Counted from the stretch's first letter, positions 10,776-22,318 are shown. The stretch: 64,000 bases of DNA from Dendrophyllia cribrosa (GCA_024195265.1 JAJLRJ010000002.1:51439043-51503042); one strand, 5' to 3'. Notes: generated from the sequence alone by a model not told the origin. Program-made: numbers and translations.

Positions 10776-13700
10776 GGTGGCTCGACTGAGTTTTTTGGCG
10801 ACATAACACCCCAACTTTGAACGGCTGATACTTCACTGTCCGAGCTCGGTCAGGCAAGCTGCTTCACACATATAGTAGAGATGAAATGGACTTTCTAAAA
10901 AAAGTAGATTTGATTGACATCAGTGTTACCATAACAACGATCTGATGACGTCATGGTTTTAGCATATTAGTAATTCTCTCAACATATAGACCTAAACTTT
11001 TAAAACGAATGTATGTCTCTTATAGTCTAGATGTATGTCTTCAAGACTGCAAAGTTTAAAAAAATTCTATGAGAGCGTTTTCGAATAAAATTGGGTTGAA
11101 TATTTTCATCAAAAATTTAAAGATTCGCATTACTTTTTGTTAATTCGTCGATGCTAGCGTTTTCCTGACAAGTTGAAACAATATTTTCACCCTATTATTA
11201 TTTACGTGCCATAAAAGTTTCATCCTGTTTGCTTCTCTTGATTTCAGTCAAGAGTAGTTCTCTGAGAAAGTGGTGCAAAGTTGGAAATGAAATTTTTTAA
11301 CCCCCCTTCATTTTTTGTGTGGAGGTAGGTTACCTGGGGGGTGAATAAAAACAACCATATTAGGGTCAGCCGATGTATCGTTGCCGTGGTAACCGCGATT
11401 GATCATGCCAGCCTCAGGCCCATGTTTTGATCAAAATCAGGGAATACCAGATTCATAAATATGTCCAGAGATCTTAACGTCAGATCGAAAGTCGACATTT
11501 TAAGGTTGCGTTACATCTGGTCAGCAGTAAAAAAAAATGCTCCTAGTATTTCCGGTCTGCACGTTTACTCAACAACAACTTCCTGGCTTCTCAACTAAGT
11601 GGATCCACGAGTCGATTTAAGCCGTTTATTTTATTCTGGTTTGGTTACAGACTAGTATTTGCTTAGTGCAGTGTTAGTGATGCATTTATTTTACTCTCTG
11701 GATGGATTGAACTGATTAATTTTATTCCATGGATGGCAGAAACCACGAAAAGCGCCACTGTGTTTTGACACAGTGAATTCTTCTTCCATTATATATCAGA
11801 TTATATGCGGACTAACGAGCCATCGTCTGTCTCTGAAGTGGATGTTCGATGGAGGGAAATGTTGCGACCTGTCTGCTAGAGTCTGTGCTAGATTTGGCCA
11901 GGAAAACGGAGCTACCGACCGAGGGACTTGCGCGATAAAAGCACGCTGTAGAAATTACCAAACCGTACAAGGTAGGCTTTTATCAATTTAAAATTCAATA
12001 AATTTAGTGGCCGAAACCTCATTTATCAAACATAGTTAGCAGACAAGATAGTAATAAATACTTTTGGCGCTTAAACGGTCTCTCTAAAGTCTTTTTGGGT
12101 GAAATAATTCGCTGAATAATTAAGCTTTAAAATGGCCAATTTTGTAGTTTTGTCAAATTTGCCTCAAATGTGTTCAACTCCTATGGCAATAGAATAGTTT
12201 TCCCCGAGAAGATTTTATGATATTTAGAAACTTCAACATGTTTGTAAGCTATGCTGCTTATTTGGTCTCTGGAAAAAGAGCCCTTTGAGAGAAATTGCGA
12301 AAATAGTTGTCCTTGATTTTGTTGTTTGTCAAAATGGCTGACATGTTACATTGTAGAGCGACCATTTTCTCCTTCTTAATATACAACAAAATATGTTAAC
12401 AGCAACTTTTATAAACTAGTAGGATGGCTCAACTCTCTGATGGAATTTCATTTGAATTAGTTTCCACCTACCCGAGAACGAGACTCCAAAAAATGTCCTA
12501 CTTGAGAGTGAAATTTTTGATCAAAACATGGGCCTGAGGCTGGCATGATCAATCGCGGTTACCACGGCAAAGATACATCGGCTGACCCTAATATGGTTGT
12601 TTTTGTTCATCCCCCCAGGTAACCTACCTCCACACAAAAAATGAAGGCGGGTTAAAAATTTTCATTTCCAACTTTGCACCACTTTCTCAGAGAACTACTC
12701 TTAATGTGATCAAAAGCAATGTCTTAAATATGCTCATTTTACTCGCAGAAGTAGCACCTTTGTTAGGGAAGCGTATAATTAAAAACTAGTCGATGAAGTT
12801 TTTTAAAATTCTTTTGATATAAAGTTTAACATGTATTGCACTATCTCTGAAAATTTGAAGTACATCGAATCATTTTAAGGGAGCGAAAAAAAAATAAAAG
12901 TATAGGGAACTTTTGCATTCGTCTTCCAAAGTTTCATTGCCGTATTATTTGTTGACAGCTGGTTTATTTCAGGAGTTTCTCTTTTGCCATGCCTGCTTGC
13001 TCCAAAGCAATCGTGAAAATTCTTTTCATAGTACAATGGTCTACAGTGGCAATTAACAGAAGGCTGCGGTCATGCACATGTAACACGTTTGTTAAAAGGT
13101 GCACAAATATGTAGAATGTAGACAAAAGAGAAACTCCTGAAATAAACCAGCTGTCAACAAATACTCGGCAATGAAACTTTGGAAGAGGAATGCAAAAGTT
13201 CCATATACTTTTAATTGTATTTCGCGCCCTTAAAATGATTCAATGGACTTGAAATTTACAGAGGTCGTGCATTACATGTACAACTTTAGATCAAAATATT
13301 TTAACAAAATTTCATCGACTAGTTTTTTAATTAAACGCTCCCCTAACAAAAGTCTTACTTCGGTGAGTAGAATGAGCATATTTAAGACATTGCTTCTGTT
13401 CACATCAACTGAAATCTAGTGAAGCAAACTAGGTGAAACCTTCAAGGAATGTAGTTTTATGGCACATTAATAATATACGGTGACAATATTGTTTCAATAT
13501 GTCAGGAAAACGCTGGCATCGACGAAATAACAGAAAGTAATGCGAATCTTTCAATTTTTGATAGAACATATTCAACCCAATTTTATTCGAAAACGCTCTC
13601 ATAGAATTTTTTTTTAAACTTTGCAGTCTTGAAGACTTACATCTAGACAAAAAGAGGTATACACTCAGTCATTTTAAAAGTTTAGGTCTATATGTTGAGA

Positions 13701-13898
13701 AAATTACTAATATGCAAAAGCCGCGACGTCATCAGATCGTTGTAATGGTAACACCGGTCAATGAAATCTACTTTTTTGGAAAGTATATTTCCTCTCTAGT
13801 ATATGTGTGAAGCAACTTGCCTGACCGAGCTCAGACAGTAAAGTATCAGCCGTTCAAAGTTGGAATGTTGTGTCGCCAAAAAAACCAGTCGAGCCACC
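10776..13898. mobile_element. 3.1-kb nested foldback transposon with TTAA target duplication
   Basis: The ends are TTAA/GGTGGCTCGACTG and CAGTCGAGCCACC/TTAA. Outer arms of about 470 bp (10,776-11,250 and 13,400-13,898) are inverted copies. Inside are two more inverted pairs: about 11,250-11,450 with 12,515-12,705, and about 12,705-12,965 with 13,115-13,395. The TTAA duplication fits Kolobok or piggyBac-like families, but no transposase is seen. It splits the decayed Deltex exon of gene A; gene B carries the uninterrupted site (AAATCAAGTGATATGG at about 58,138). Confidence 0.8.
11700..11991 (+). other. Unexplained ORF-like insert within the foldback element
   Basis: Unpaired central DNA of the element includes ATGGATGGCAGAAACC and a stretch readable as EPSSVSEVDVRWREML in one frame before stops, plus a 72-codon ORF in another frame ending near a GTACAAG/GTAGGC donor-like site. 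No family was recognised. It may be a captured exon or transposase remnant. Confidence 0.2.
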
Positions 13899-13902
13899 TT
13901 AA

Positions 13903-13976
13903 GTGATATGGAATGTTATACGTCAAAACTAGTACACATAGAGGTCCTTATGGGTAAGGAGATTCAAATCTTGGCT
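13903..13976 (+). pseudogene. Decayed Deltex C-terminal exon of gene A, 3' part
   Basis: AGTGATATGGAATGTTATAC continues the alignment to gene B 58,143-58,200 (residues V-I-W-N-G-I to the exon end). The reading frame is lost and the donor is only approximate (ATGG/GTAAGG). Downstream intron sequence stays recognisable (CATACCTGAAAAC, GGACTGG) up to the Harbinger insertion at 14,080. Confidence 0.65.
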
Positions 13977-14079
13977 AACGTCTACTTAATATACCATACC
14001 TGAAAACGGACTGGTACATAGTACCTATTTTTTACCTTTTCTCTCAAATGGATAAATATGTAGACAAACTTCCAACTAA

Positions 14080-14620
14080 CACTGCTATCACACCGGGCTT
14101 CCCGATCGTGCTACGACCGTCCCGACTCACAAATATGGAAAATCGGGTGAAAAGTCGTGGCCAAGTCGGGAAGGTCGTGGTGTGATCGGGGTTAGTTGTG
14201 GCCAGTTCGTAAGGATCGGGAACGGTCGGGAGGGGTGCCACGACTTTTTAGGTCGGAACTTAATAGTCGGGAAACTCTCACGATTATCAAAACTCGTGGC
14301 TAGAACGTAGTGAGGACGTGGCGCGGTCGGAATAGTCAGGGTACAATCTTGGCTCAGTCGAGGTGCAGTCGGATTGGTCGTGGCCCGAGCGTGGACGCTT
14401 CGAGGGTATTGCATCTCCCGACTACACTACAACAGAGCCACGACCAGGCCAAGACTCATCCGACATAGCCACGTTAGAGCCCCGATTGCGCCAAGAATAT
14501 ACCACAACTGAACCCGACTGTGCCACGACTCGCGCGACTTTACCACGACTCACACGTTCGGGCCACATAAGAGACAAGATATAGCCACGACATACACGTT
14601 ATAGCCACGACATCATCACG
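14080..14620. repeat. Left subterminal motif array of the Harbinger element
   Basis: It contains dozens of 6-10-bp units based on GTCGTGGC and GTCGGG. On the + strand they run in one orientation up to about 14,410 and inverted (CCACGAC, CCCGAC) from about 14,420 to 14,610. A similar array closes the right end (about 17,060-17,450). Such arrays are plausible binding sites for transposase or its Myb-like partner. Confidence 0.75.
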
Positions 14621-14729
14621 TTTTATAAAAGATTTACCTACAAATGGTATGAAAGTCAAGTTTTTGTATATTGTCATCATTTGCAGAGAAGACAGCAAGC
14701 AGTACACAGCTCACCACTCACCGCTCATC

Positions 14730-16020
14730 ATGTCTTTCTTCAATGAAAACAATATTGAATTGATCATTATGCATCAGATGTTACATTTGAATTATCTAGA
14801 TGAAGAGACAGAAGTCATAAGAGGAATAATTGAAACCAGAAGGCAGAGGAGGAAGCCAAGAGAAAGGAGATGTTGGGTCCGGCCTTGGTTGACTAGAGTT
14901 TGGCCAGTTCCACCGTCTGATGCCTGAACTGAGGCATGAAGATCCTGCCTCTTTCAATTTCCTCCCTATCCTACCACAGATGCTTGATGAGTTGGTGCAA
15001 AGAATAAGACCAAGAGTTACCAAGAGAGACACCAACTACAGGAAAGTCATAGAACCAGAGATGAAGATAGCAATTGCTTTGAGACATCTGGCCAGTGGTG
15101 ACAACTACTCCAGCATGAAGTTTAACTTCAGAGTGCCACGGAACACCATATCTTTGATAGTCAGAGAAGTCTGTCAAGCAATTGTAGATGAATTCCAAGA
15201 CGAAGTCATTAAATGTCCCACTACCTCTGAAGAATGAAAGGCTGCAGCAGAACAGTTTGAGAAGAGATGGAACGTTCCCCATGCAGTTGGTGCCTTAGAT
15301 GGGAAGCATATTGCCATCAGAAAACCTAACAGCAGTGGCAGTCTCTACCATAACTACAAAGGCTTCTTTTCCATTGTGCTGCTGAACATGGTTGATGCTG
15401 ATTGCAAATTCTTATGGGCTGACACTGGTGGTTTTGGTCATATGTCAGATTCTTAAATCTTCAATGAATCAGAATTGAAATAGTGCGTCCTTGATGGTTC
15501 TATTGGTTTTCCAGCAGCTTACAAGCTTCCCAATGATGACAACGACACACCATATTTTATCTTGGGAGATGACATCTTTGCACTACGTACCTATCTGATG
15601 AAGCCATATTCTCCAAGAAACATGACTGTCCAGAAGAGAATCTACAACTACAGAATCTCAAGAGGGCGTAGAGTGGTGGAAAATGCTTTTGGCATTCCTT
15701 TAGGACAACGTTGGCAGATCTTGCTGAGTACCATGATGCATGCACCATTAAATGTTAGACTACTGGTTGATGCTTGTATATGTCTTCACAATTTGATGAG
15801 GATACGTTATCCAGCCTTGCAAAATGCTGCTCTTGACAGAGAGGATGATAACCACAAAATTGTTCCTGGTGCCTGGAGGGAAGTGGGCTTGATGCATGAA
15901 ATCGAGATGATCAAAGGGGCTACACGTGCCACCACTGCAGGGAAGCAGCAGCAAGAATATCTCAAGCATTACTTCAATTCACCCGCTGGTTCTGTGCCAT
16001 GGCAGAATGACATGATATAA
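14730..16020 (+). pseudogene. PIF/Harbinger DDE transposase, broken
   Basis: Starting at ATG 14,730, the conserved order can be followed: RCWVRPWL, then (after a frameshift near 14,895) a leading MPELRHEDPASF, an ITKRDTNYRK-like segment, ALRHLASGDNYSS, and FRVPRNTISLIVREVC. Next come GALDGKH with the first catalytic Asp, [11 protein letters not shown] with the second, and RRVVENAFG with the Glu. In-frame stops lie at 15,235-15,237 (TGA), 15,454-15,456 (TAA) and 15,481-15,483 (TAG). The catalytic residues are still readable, so inactivation is fairly recent. Length (about 420 residues) is normal for the family. Confidence 0.9.
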
Positions 16021-16094
16021 TAATCAAACAGTCCTTTTTTGGACTACCCCCAACGGCCCTTTTAAGGGCCACCACAACTTGCAAAGAAAATTAT

Positions 16095-17024
16095 CTAACC
16101 AAAAACAAACAAACCAAAAGTGAAATAACAAAATCTAAAGTCCCCCAAAAAATCATATGTTGTTCTCTCATTGGTGGGCTCCTTGTCGGTCTTGATCAGT
16201 GTCAGGTATTCTCTCTGCAGCTTAATACTCTGATCTCCCTCCTCATTCAGCTTGGACAATGTCTGTACTTCATGGGCTCTCTCTTTTCTGCCACCATCCC
16301 TTCTTGGCCTCACATCTAGCAACACAGGAGTAGGAGATGATGGAGTAGGTGTAGTAACAGGAGTAGTGGAAGCCGCAGCAGCACCATCACCAAGTGAAGA
16401 AACCATTGAAGTACGCTCATCATCATCATCATCATCAGGCCCATCACCAGTCACTGTAGTTGCAGCAGGAGCAGACTTGGCCTCCAGTCTACCCAGGGTT
16501 CGTCTTGGACAAGGTGCAATGAACTGGTGGAGGAAGCTGAATTTGTTGAAGATCCATTGCTGACTCTGGGTAAGATGGAGCAAACCAGAACCAGACCTCT
16601 TGTTGTCCTTGAGGATCTTTCCGTAACGAGTCCTCACGGACTCGTACCATGTTTGAAGGAGTTTGACATCTTTCCCCAACTTGGCTGCAATCTCATTCCA
16701 CAGGGCTTCCTTCTTATTCTTGTCCCGGTAATCGTGAAGCTTCTTGTTGTACAATAGCTCGTGATCCGTCAAAAAGTCCACCATGGCCTCTTCCTCTTCT
16801 TCATTGAGGTCCGCATCCACCCTCGCGCGTTTCTGTCTTGGAGGTTGAGAAGGACCAGGTTCACCAGCATCACCACCATCACCGGGTGAATAGTCAGATT
16901 CACCATGGTCAGAAACACTTGTTGAAGGTGAAGGTGTTTTTCTACGTGACTTAGTCTTGGCCTGACCCTTGCCCTTGACTGGACTTGCTTTGGCCTTTGC
17001 TGCAGTTCCCTTCTGGCGAGGCAT
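16095..17024 (-). CDS. Harbinger accessory protein with MADF/Myb-SANT-like domain
   Basis: This is an intact 309-codon ORF from ATG at 17,022-17,024 (MPRQKG); the frame is open upstream from a GTG. It has a basic lysine/serine-rich N-terminus, then an acidic linker. A MADF/Myb-like three-helix domain follows (about residues 80-160: EEAMVDFLTDHELLYNKKL, LWNEIAAKLG, WYESVRTRYGKI). The rest is an aspartate-, serine- and threonine-rich segment and a C-terminal helix. In Harbinger elements this protein brings the transposase to DNA and into the nucleus. It converges with the transposase 74 bp away. It is intact while its partner is broken, so it could still act in trans on related elements. Confidence 0.9.
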   Translation of the reverse strand: MPRQKGTAAKAKASPVKGKGQAKTKSRRKTPSPSTSVSDHGESDYSPGDGGDAGEPGPSQPPRQKRARVDADLNEEEEEAMVDFLTDHELLYNKKLHDYRDKNKKEALWNEIAAKLGKDVKLLQTWYESVRTRYGKILKDNKRSGSGLLHLTQSQQWIFNKFSFLHQFIAPCPRRTLGRLEAKSAPAATTVTGDGPDDDDDDERTSMVSSLGDGAAAASTTPVTTPTPSSPTPVLLDVRPRRDGGRKERAHEVQTLSKLNEEGDQSIKLQREYLTLIKTDKEPTNERTTYDFLGDFRFCYFTFGLFVFG

Positions 17025-17059
17025 AGTGATGTGCTCTGTAGAACAACCCACACTAGAAT

Positions 17060-17467
17060 GAGGTCTGCTTGAAAATCGGCTGTATATATAGGTCTTGGCG
17101 TGGTCGCGTGGCTGTCACGTGGCTTTGTCGTCGCGCAATCGGATAGATCGTGGCTCTGTCTTGGCGAGCACGTGGCACGAACGGGTAGTCGTGGTACTGT
17201 CGGGGCTCAGTCGAAAGAGTCGTGGATATAATCGGGTTATAATCGGGGTACTGTCGTGGTTGGAACGTGGCTAGATCGGGACTGTCGGGACTCAGTCGTG
17301 GTACAATCGGGGAGAGTGGTGGTAACAACGGGAATGTATAATTTTTAAACCGAAATTCGGGTATTTTTACACGATTCTACCCCGACTCGTACAAATTTTA
17401 CAAGAATTTTTGAATCGGCGTTGTCGGGACGGTCGTAGCAGTCGTGGAGTTTAGTGTGATAGGGGTT
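17060..17467. repeat. Right subterminal motif array and inverted end of the Harbinger element
   Basis: Repeated GTCGTGG, GTCGGGAC and AATCGGG units lie in the region leading to the terminal AGTGTGATAGGGGTT. The ORF readable here (17,053-17,328, minus) is a by-product of the repeats. Confidence 0.7.
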
Positions 17468-17470
17468 TAA

Positions 17471-18378
17471 CGTAATCCGTTCCGTTAGTCTTCTAAAACA
17501 GGCTACGTGATTTCAAAATGATATTGACAAGCGAACCTAGAAAATATAGAATCACGCAGCCATAAAATTTGAAGGGTATGATACTTGCTCAGTGGATTTT
17601 TTTGTAGTTTTTTTTTTAATTAGGATAATCTAGCTTTGAGAAGAGAAAAGTATTCGTCTAATACAGATAACACTAACGGTGATACGGTTAATCGCAATGT
17701 TTACCAAGTATCTTAACCATGATCATTTCCAACAGATCTTAGTAACCCTATCAATCTCCATGTTTCAATCCATCCATTCATCAATAAGTCGGTCCGTTTC
17801 TGTATGATCTGTCATGATTATCGCAACCAATATGCACTGTTATCTCAATATTGTTAATAGAAATTATTAAAGGAAGGTAAAGCTTCATATCGGATTTAAA
17901 ATTCAACTCGAGCACAGTTTAAAGTGTTAGATCCCTCAGCATTAATTATAATGTGATTCTATTTCTTTGAAGGCTTGCGGATATCCCGAACCAAAGTAAA
18001 GAAAAGTTGGCTGCAAAAGGAATCCGCTGACTGAAGAAAACCTTGTCACCCCTACCTGAAATGAGCAATGTACTTTTAAGCTGTCTTTTTACCGGATATA
18101 ATGTACAGCTCAGTGTGATATATATATTTTTCTTAACGGCAGAAAAATGGTTTGCTTGAAAGTTAGTTTTGTGGGACGGGAACGGGGAAAGGTCCTTTGG
18201 GAAAATAACGGGGCTCGAATATAACAAGTATTGGCGCAGGAGATTGTTTTATAGCAATTTTACCTAGTGCACGTGCTCAGCACGAAAAAGCCTCCAATCA
18301 TCGTTTCGTAGACTAATGGTTTCTACGGAAGCAAAATAAGAAAAATTCAATAATAATTCACGAAGAAAATAGGCGTAC
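17471..18378. other. Gene A 3' intron and downstream flank, paralogous to gene B
   Basis: This stretch aligns collinearly with 58,325-59,208, at roughly 80% by eye. Examples are AGACAGGCT/AAACAGGCT, GAATCACGCAGCCATAAA and GGAAAAGGAGATTGTTTTA-like blocks. Similarity ends at GAAAATAGGCGTAC in both copies. It contains the decayed last exon (17,973-18,030). Confidence 0.75.
17973..18030 (+). pseudogene. Remnant of the last Deltex exon of gene A
   Basis: This 58-nt match to gene B exon 58,792-58,861 keeps the acceptor (TTGAAG) and the final LAAKGIR-stop. It is 12 nt shorter overall, with two indels that scramble the middle (GYPDPDYLQL is lost). The upstream Deltex exon is destroyed, so it cannot be used normally. 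Confidence 0.8.
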
Positions 18379-18690
18379 CAGGTTTTATAGAGCTTTTGTT
18401 AACATTTTTAATATACAATGCTTTTTTGGATTTTGATTTTACTGGATCAGCTGCAAAGTTCAGTATATATAATCCTATTTAACTCACTCAGATCCCGGTT
18501 TCATTCTCGACGTGTGTCAGTGGAACATTTTGCTTCGCCTTCGTGTGGTTCAACAGCACAGCTGACCATTACAACGCTGTCTCAAACACGTGCTTTCCCT
18601 TCGCGACCTGACCTGTTCGTGTAGGACGATTTTTTAACTTTCTGTATTTGGTGAGTGTAATTTGCACTGCTCTTCTACCGTGTCACTTAA

Positions 18691-19233
18691 CCCTATTCAG
18701 CCTGGGCTTTTTTTGAGTTCCTGAGCCTGGGTAGAGGGTACATAGTTCGTCCAAAACTGTCTCCTTTTGCGGTCCGCACAATGGAACGATGACGCCATAT
18801 GACGTAGTTATTAGGTAATTAGTTATACGGCCGCCATCTTGGATCCGCTATCTTGGATTTCTGAATTTTTTAAAACCTCTTAAAAACCATCCAAATTGAC
18901 GCAAAATTAATCAAAACCAATAAATAAACGCTAAATGACGTAAAAATACAAAAGTTATACCAATAAACATTGTTTTTTTCATTCAAAGGTATAAATATGC
19001 AAATTTCAGAAAACATGGCTGTCAAAATCTTGTTGCCATGGAAACATCAAGTCACGTGTTCAAAAAATTATCATATGAAATTGTTGCCAGATAAATTTTA
19101 GGAAAAGTCACAAAGTTTAATTGATGGCGTTTGAATACATATTAAAGAAGTTATGAATGTTGAAAGTTAGCGCGGGCACTTTGGCCACCCCCCCCCCCCC
19201 CCCCCCCCCCCCACCCCCCCAGACCGAATAGGG
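18691..19233. mobile_element. piggyBac-like MITE with TTAA duplication
   Basis: TTAA/CCCTATTCAGCCTGGG at the left and CCCCAGACCGAATAGGG/TTAA at the right give imperfect inverted ends starting CCCTATTC, as in piggyBac elements. It is 543 bp and non-coding, with a C-rich tract at 19,188-19,220. Confidence 0.75.
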
Positions 19234-19237
19234 TTAA

Positions 19238-21430
19238 GGAGCTGTTCGGTCTTTTCTTTCAAAGCATTGTTGATTTCAAAACATCGTTGATTGCAAATCA
19301 TGTGAAAGGAGAAACATAAAATGACCTACAAACTGAATCACGAGTTTAGCCGATTTGCTCCGATCTGTGACAAACAAAACTGAACTAAAGCGAACGACCA
19401 TTGTGGTCGCAGAAAAAAGAACGGAGCGAATGCGCTAGGTGGCCAATATACATAAAAAGACATTTATTCAAGCTTTGCTTTGTTGTCATTGTTCTTCTTC
19501 TTGTACGCGTTAGTTTATTTGGCCTACATATTTAGACTCCTAATACTTAAATGAAGAGACACCGAAGACTTAATGCATCTGCAAATGAACACATTCCTTC
19601 CTCTTTACCACAATCAATTTTGGACATTACTACCGAATATCTCCCAATATTTTTTTCGGGCAATTAAGAAATATGATGCTTTATAACTGACCATCTGCTC
19701 GCAGCACTTTACCTTCCATTAGGAACCACTAGTTTTAATTACATTTATTTTTTTTAAGCAGAGGAGAACCTATCGTTTGAAAGGATAGGTGCGTGAAATG
19801 GAGACTAAGAAAGCGACTTTTTAATTTTTCGTAGTTTAAAAAAGTAACACCCGCTAATTATCTTTAGTATAATGGCACTATTTTAACAGTTACACCTTGT
19901 GCACGTGGAATATGGAACAGCCGCACTGACTTACTCGTTCTGCAATGTAACGGTTCCTACGTACGGAACCATAGTAACAAAGTTAACAACTATGAAAATC
20001 AGTAAGCAGTTTTATAGGTGCTTTTTGCGTCTTTTACGTTAAAACGTTGTGTAGGCGCTCGAAGGTTTTTGTATGGCAGAATTTTTCCCACCGAGCCATA
20101 TCAAAAACTGCAACCTACTGTACAGCCGAGGACCCATACAAGGTGCCTTAACGTGATTAGACTGTTCACAAACCGATATTTTCCCTTCCCCGCCTCTGAG
20201 CATTTTTTTTTCACTCTCCCCAGTTTTCATCGTGCTGTGACATTCAGATGGCGGCTAAACGAATTGAACGATCAAACTCGACGAACATACGGGATAACAG
20301 GGGGAGGGTTGTCCAATACTCGGACAAATTTATGCATAGCATTGTATTGTATTATATGATCACAACAATAGTTTAATAATACATTCTAGAACGGCACAAT
20401 ACAGCACAATGTATTACAGCATTACACCTTAGAAGTGATATTGCATCGCATCTTCAAAGGACGATGTTTGTGTACTTTTTTACTTTCTTTTAAAATAGCG
20501 AGCTTTGATTTGAAGCGAAAAATACAGACGTGCTATTCACAAATGATAAATTTATCAAGAGTGAATTCCTGTTCTTTTCAATTGTATCACCAAAATGTGA
20601 ACTTTAAGACTTATAGAGAGTGGGGAAGCCGTTCACACTGCAGTCCTACAAGAAGAGAGAGAGCTACTGGCAAAACCGATATTTCATGCTTAGAAAAAAA
20701 CATGTCTGAATCAAACAAAGAAGTTTATGAAAACAAGCATACTGTACTGAGCTAATAAAAATAATTTCCATCACCGAACTGGCCGTCTGGCTGAGTAAAC
20801 ATAAACAAGATGCTGTCCGAAGTAGAGTTTTCAGCGAACTTTCTTATTTCAAAACCAAAACTTGTATCCCAACTCCTGTCTTGTACGGTATCAAAGAAAT
20901 CCGGTGTGAAAAAGTATGAGAGGTACAAAAGGCAATAATGATTAAGTAATAATATTGGTCTGGTATTCTTAGAAATGAGTCGCGAAAATAAGGTGAGAAT
21001 AAAAATATTCCTGTTCGAGCGGAGATGCGCGTCCTTTCGTCGTCAACTTATGAATTGAAATGATCGACCGCGATAAGATAAGCATAATTTCTTTTTACGG
21101 AATGTTTAATAAATAATCCATTAGTACTCACAAATTTGCCTTCTTTGTTGTCCAAAGGTTTTCCCCCATTTAGCGTGGTGTTTATTTGTCGCTGTGATGA
21201 AATTCTTATTTGCCGGCCGGCGACTGTTAACAAACTTCCGAGTGTTGAAGCCTAATTTCCACCACAAACGTTCGCAGTTCGGTTCCACAGTCCACATTAT
21301 GTACTTTAACGTACAAACAGAATCAATTTCAGTCATAAAATGTCATTTACAGATAAACAAAACTAAAATTTGTCGCTGCCACAATGTTTTCTCCTGACCG
21401 CGCGTGATTCAAATTCATAATTTTGAATTA
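19238..21430. other. Intergenic spacer, no gene recognised
   Basis: AT-rich DNA with scattered short ORFs (for example 20,018-20,359) that show no domain, splice context or start signal. Nothing more can be supported. Confidence 0.4.
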
Positions 21431-21449
21431 GTCTTGATTTCTATTCGCT

Positions 21450-21535
21450 AGCCTGCGAATAGGCCCCTGGTTCGGAGAGGCGCTTCGTATGACCACGCCG
21501 TCCGACTGGAAGCCTGTCCGCAGGCTATCTATTCG
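21450..21535. repeat. Short palindromic repeat (TAGCCTGCG type)
   Basis: TAGCCTGCGAATAGG at the left is mirrored by CCGCAGGCTATCTATTCGC at the right. It is a small non-coding foldback unit. Confidence 0.45.
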
Positions 21536-21626
21536 CTGCTCTTGACAGTTAGCTTTGAAATGGTTTTCTCGCTGGAAACGTTGTTTTTCTTTAACATATG
21601 CGATTCAAGAAAAATTCTTTGCCAGA

Positions 21627-21733
21627 CTCGTGAATTCCACGTTAAATTTCACTTGAAAAACCGATACCGCGCTCATCACTTCGCGATTCGAGCGATATTG
21701 GTTTTTCGCGTGAAATGTAACGTGGAATTCACT
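21627..21733. repeat. Hairpin MITE with GTGAATTCCACGTTA ends
   Basis: Arms from GTGAATTCCACGTTAAATTT to about 21,670 pair with the mirror ending AACGTGGAATTCAC at 21,732. The loop contains GCGCTCATCACTTCGCG. It is about 105 bp. Confidence 0.7.
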
Positions 21734-21909
21734 CGTCAGACAAAGCATTTTTCTACAGTATTGGACAAGTATGAACAGGGGACTGTGTCTGTGAACAGTC
21801 TACATGTTTTGTGACTAGTACAGTGTATAATAATGATATGTGACGTTTTTTTTTCTCATGCATTACTTTGGATACTGAATCTATTTCTTCTGTCAGTGTA
21901 AATGTTAAT

Positions 21910-22309
21910 GGCCGTTTTTATGCTAGAGACGTTAAATTCGTCTAGACGCAATTAACGTCTCAGACGTTAAATGCGTCTGGTATAAAAACGGGACGCATTA
22001 AAGTAGATGGCCACAGAGAAAAACATGAGATTTTCTAACAAAACCTATTCTCTGAAGTAACTGGACACGACTGAAGTCGTCCCCAAATAAATTTTAAGAG
22101 CACGAATATACAAATTGGGCTAAATTCGTCCTTGTTAAGGCCGTCCCGTTTTTATACTAGACGTAACGACGCACTTGAAAAAAGACGTTAAAGTCGTCAG
22201 ACGTTAAATCCGTCTGGCTTATTTTCCGTTTTTATACTAGACGTTAAAGTCATCTCGAGACGACTTTAACGTCTCAGACGACATTAACGTCTGCAGCATA
22301 AAAACGGCC
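21910..22309. mobile_element. Foldback element built of AGACGTTAAAGTCGTCT units
   Basis: Ends GGCCGTTTTTATGCT and AGCATAAAAACGGCC are exact inverted repeats. The flanks AATGTTAAT (21,901-21,909) and AATGTTATA (22,310-22,318) suggest a 7-9-bp target duplication, as in Mutator-like or hAT elements. Inside are many partly palindromic units based on GACGTTAAA and GTCGTC. Non-coding. Confidence 0.75.
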
Positions 22310-22318
22310 AATGTTATA

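Larger units (their letters stand above)
14080..17467. mobile_element. PIF/Harbinger DNA transposon, TAA target duplication
   Basis: The 3,388-bp element is bounded by TAA at 14,077-14,079 and 17,468-17,470. Gene B has a single TAA at the same intron position (AACTAACGTAATTCGT, about 58,317-58,332). Inverted ends share CTATCACAC and TGCTACGACCGTCCCGAC. Both ends carry arrays of short CGTGGC- and GTCGGG-type units. It encodes two convergent genes, a DDE transposase (+) and a MADF/Myb-like protein (-), which is the standard Harbinger layout. Confidence 0.93.

Noticed and set aside
14044..14584. Proline/arginine/threonine-rich ORFs on both strands
   Set aside because: Translations of the Harbinger subterminal motif array.
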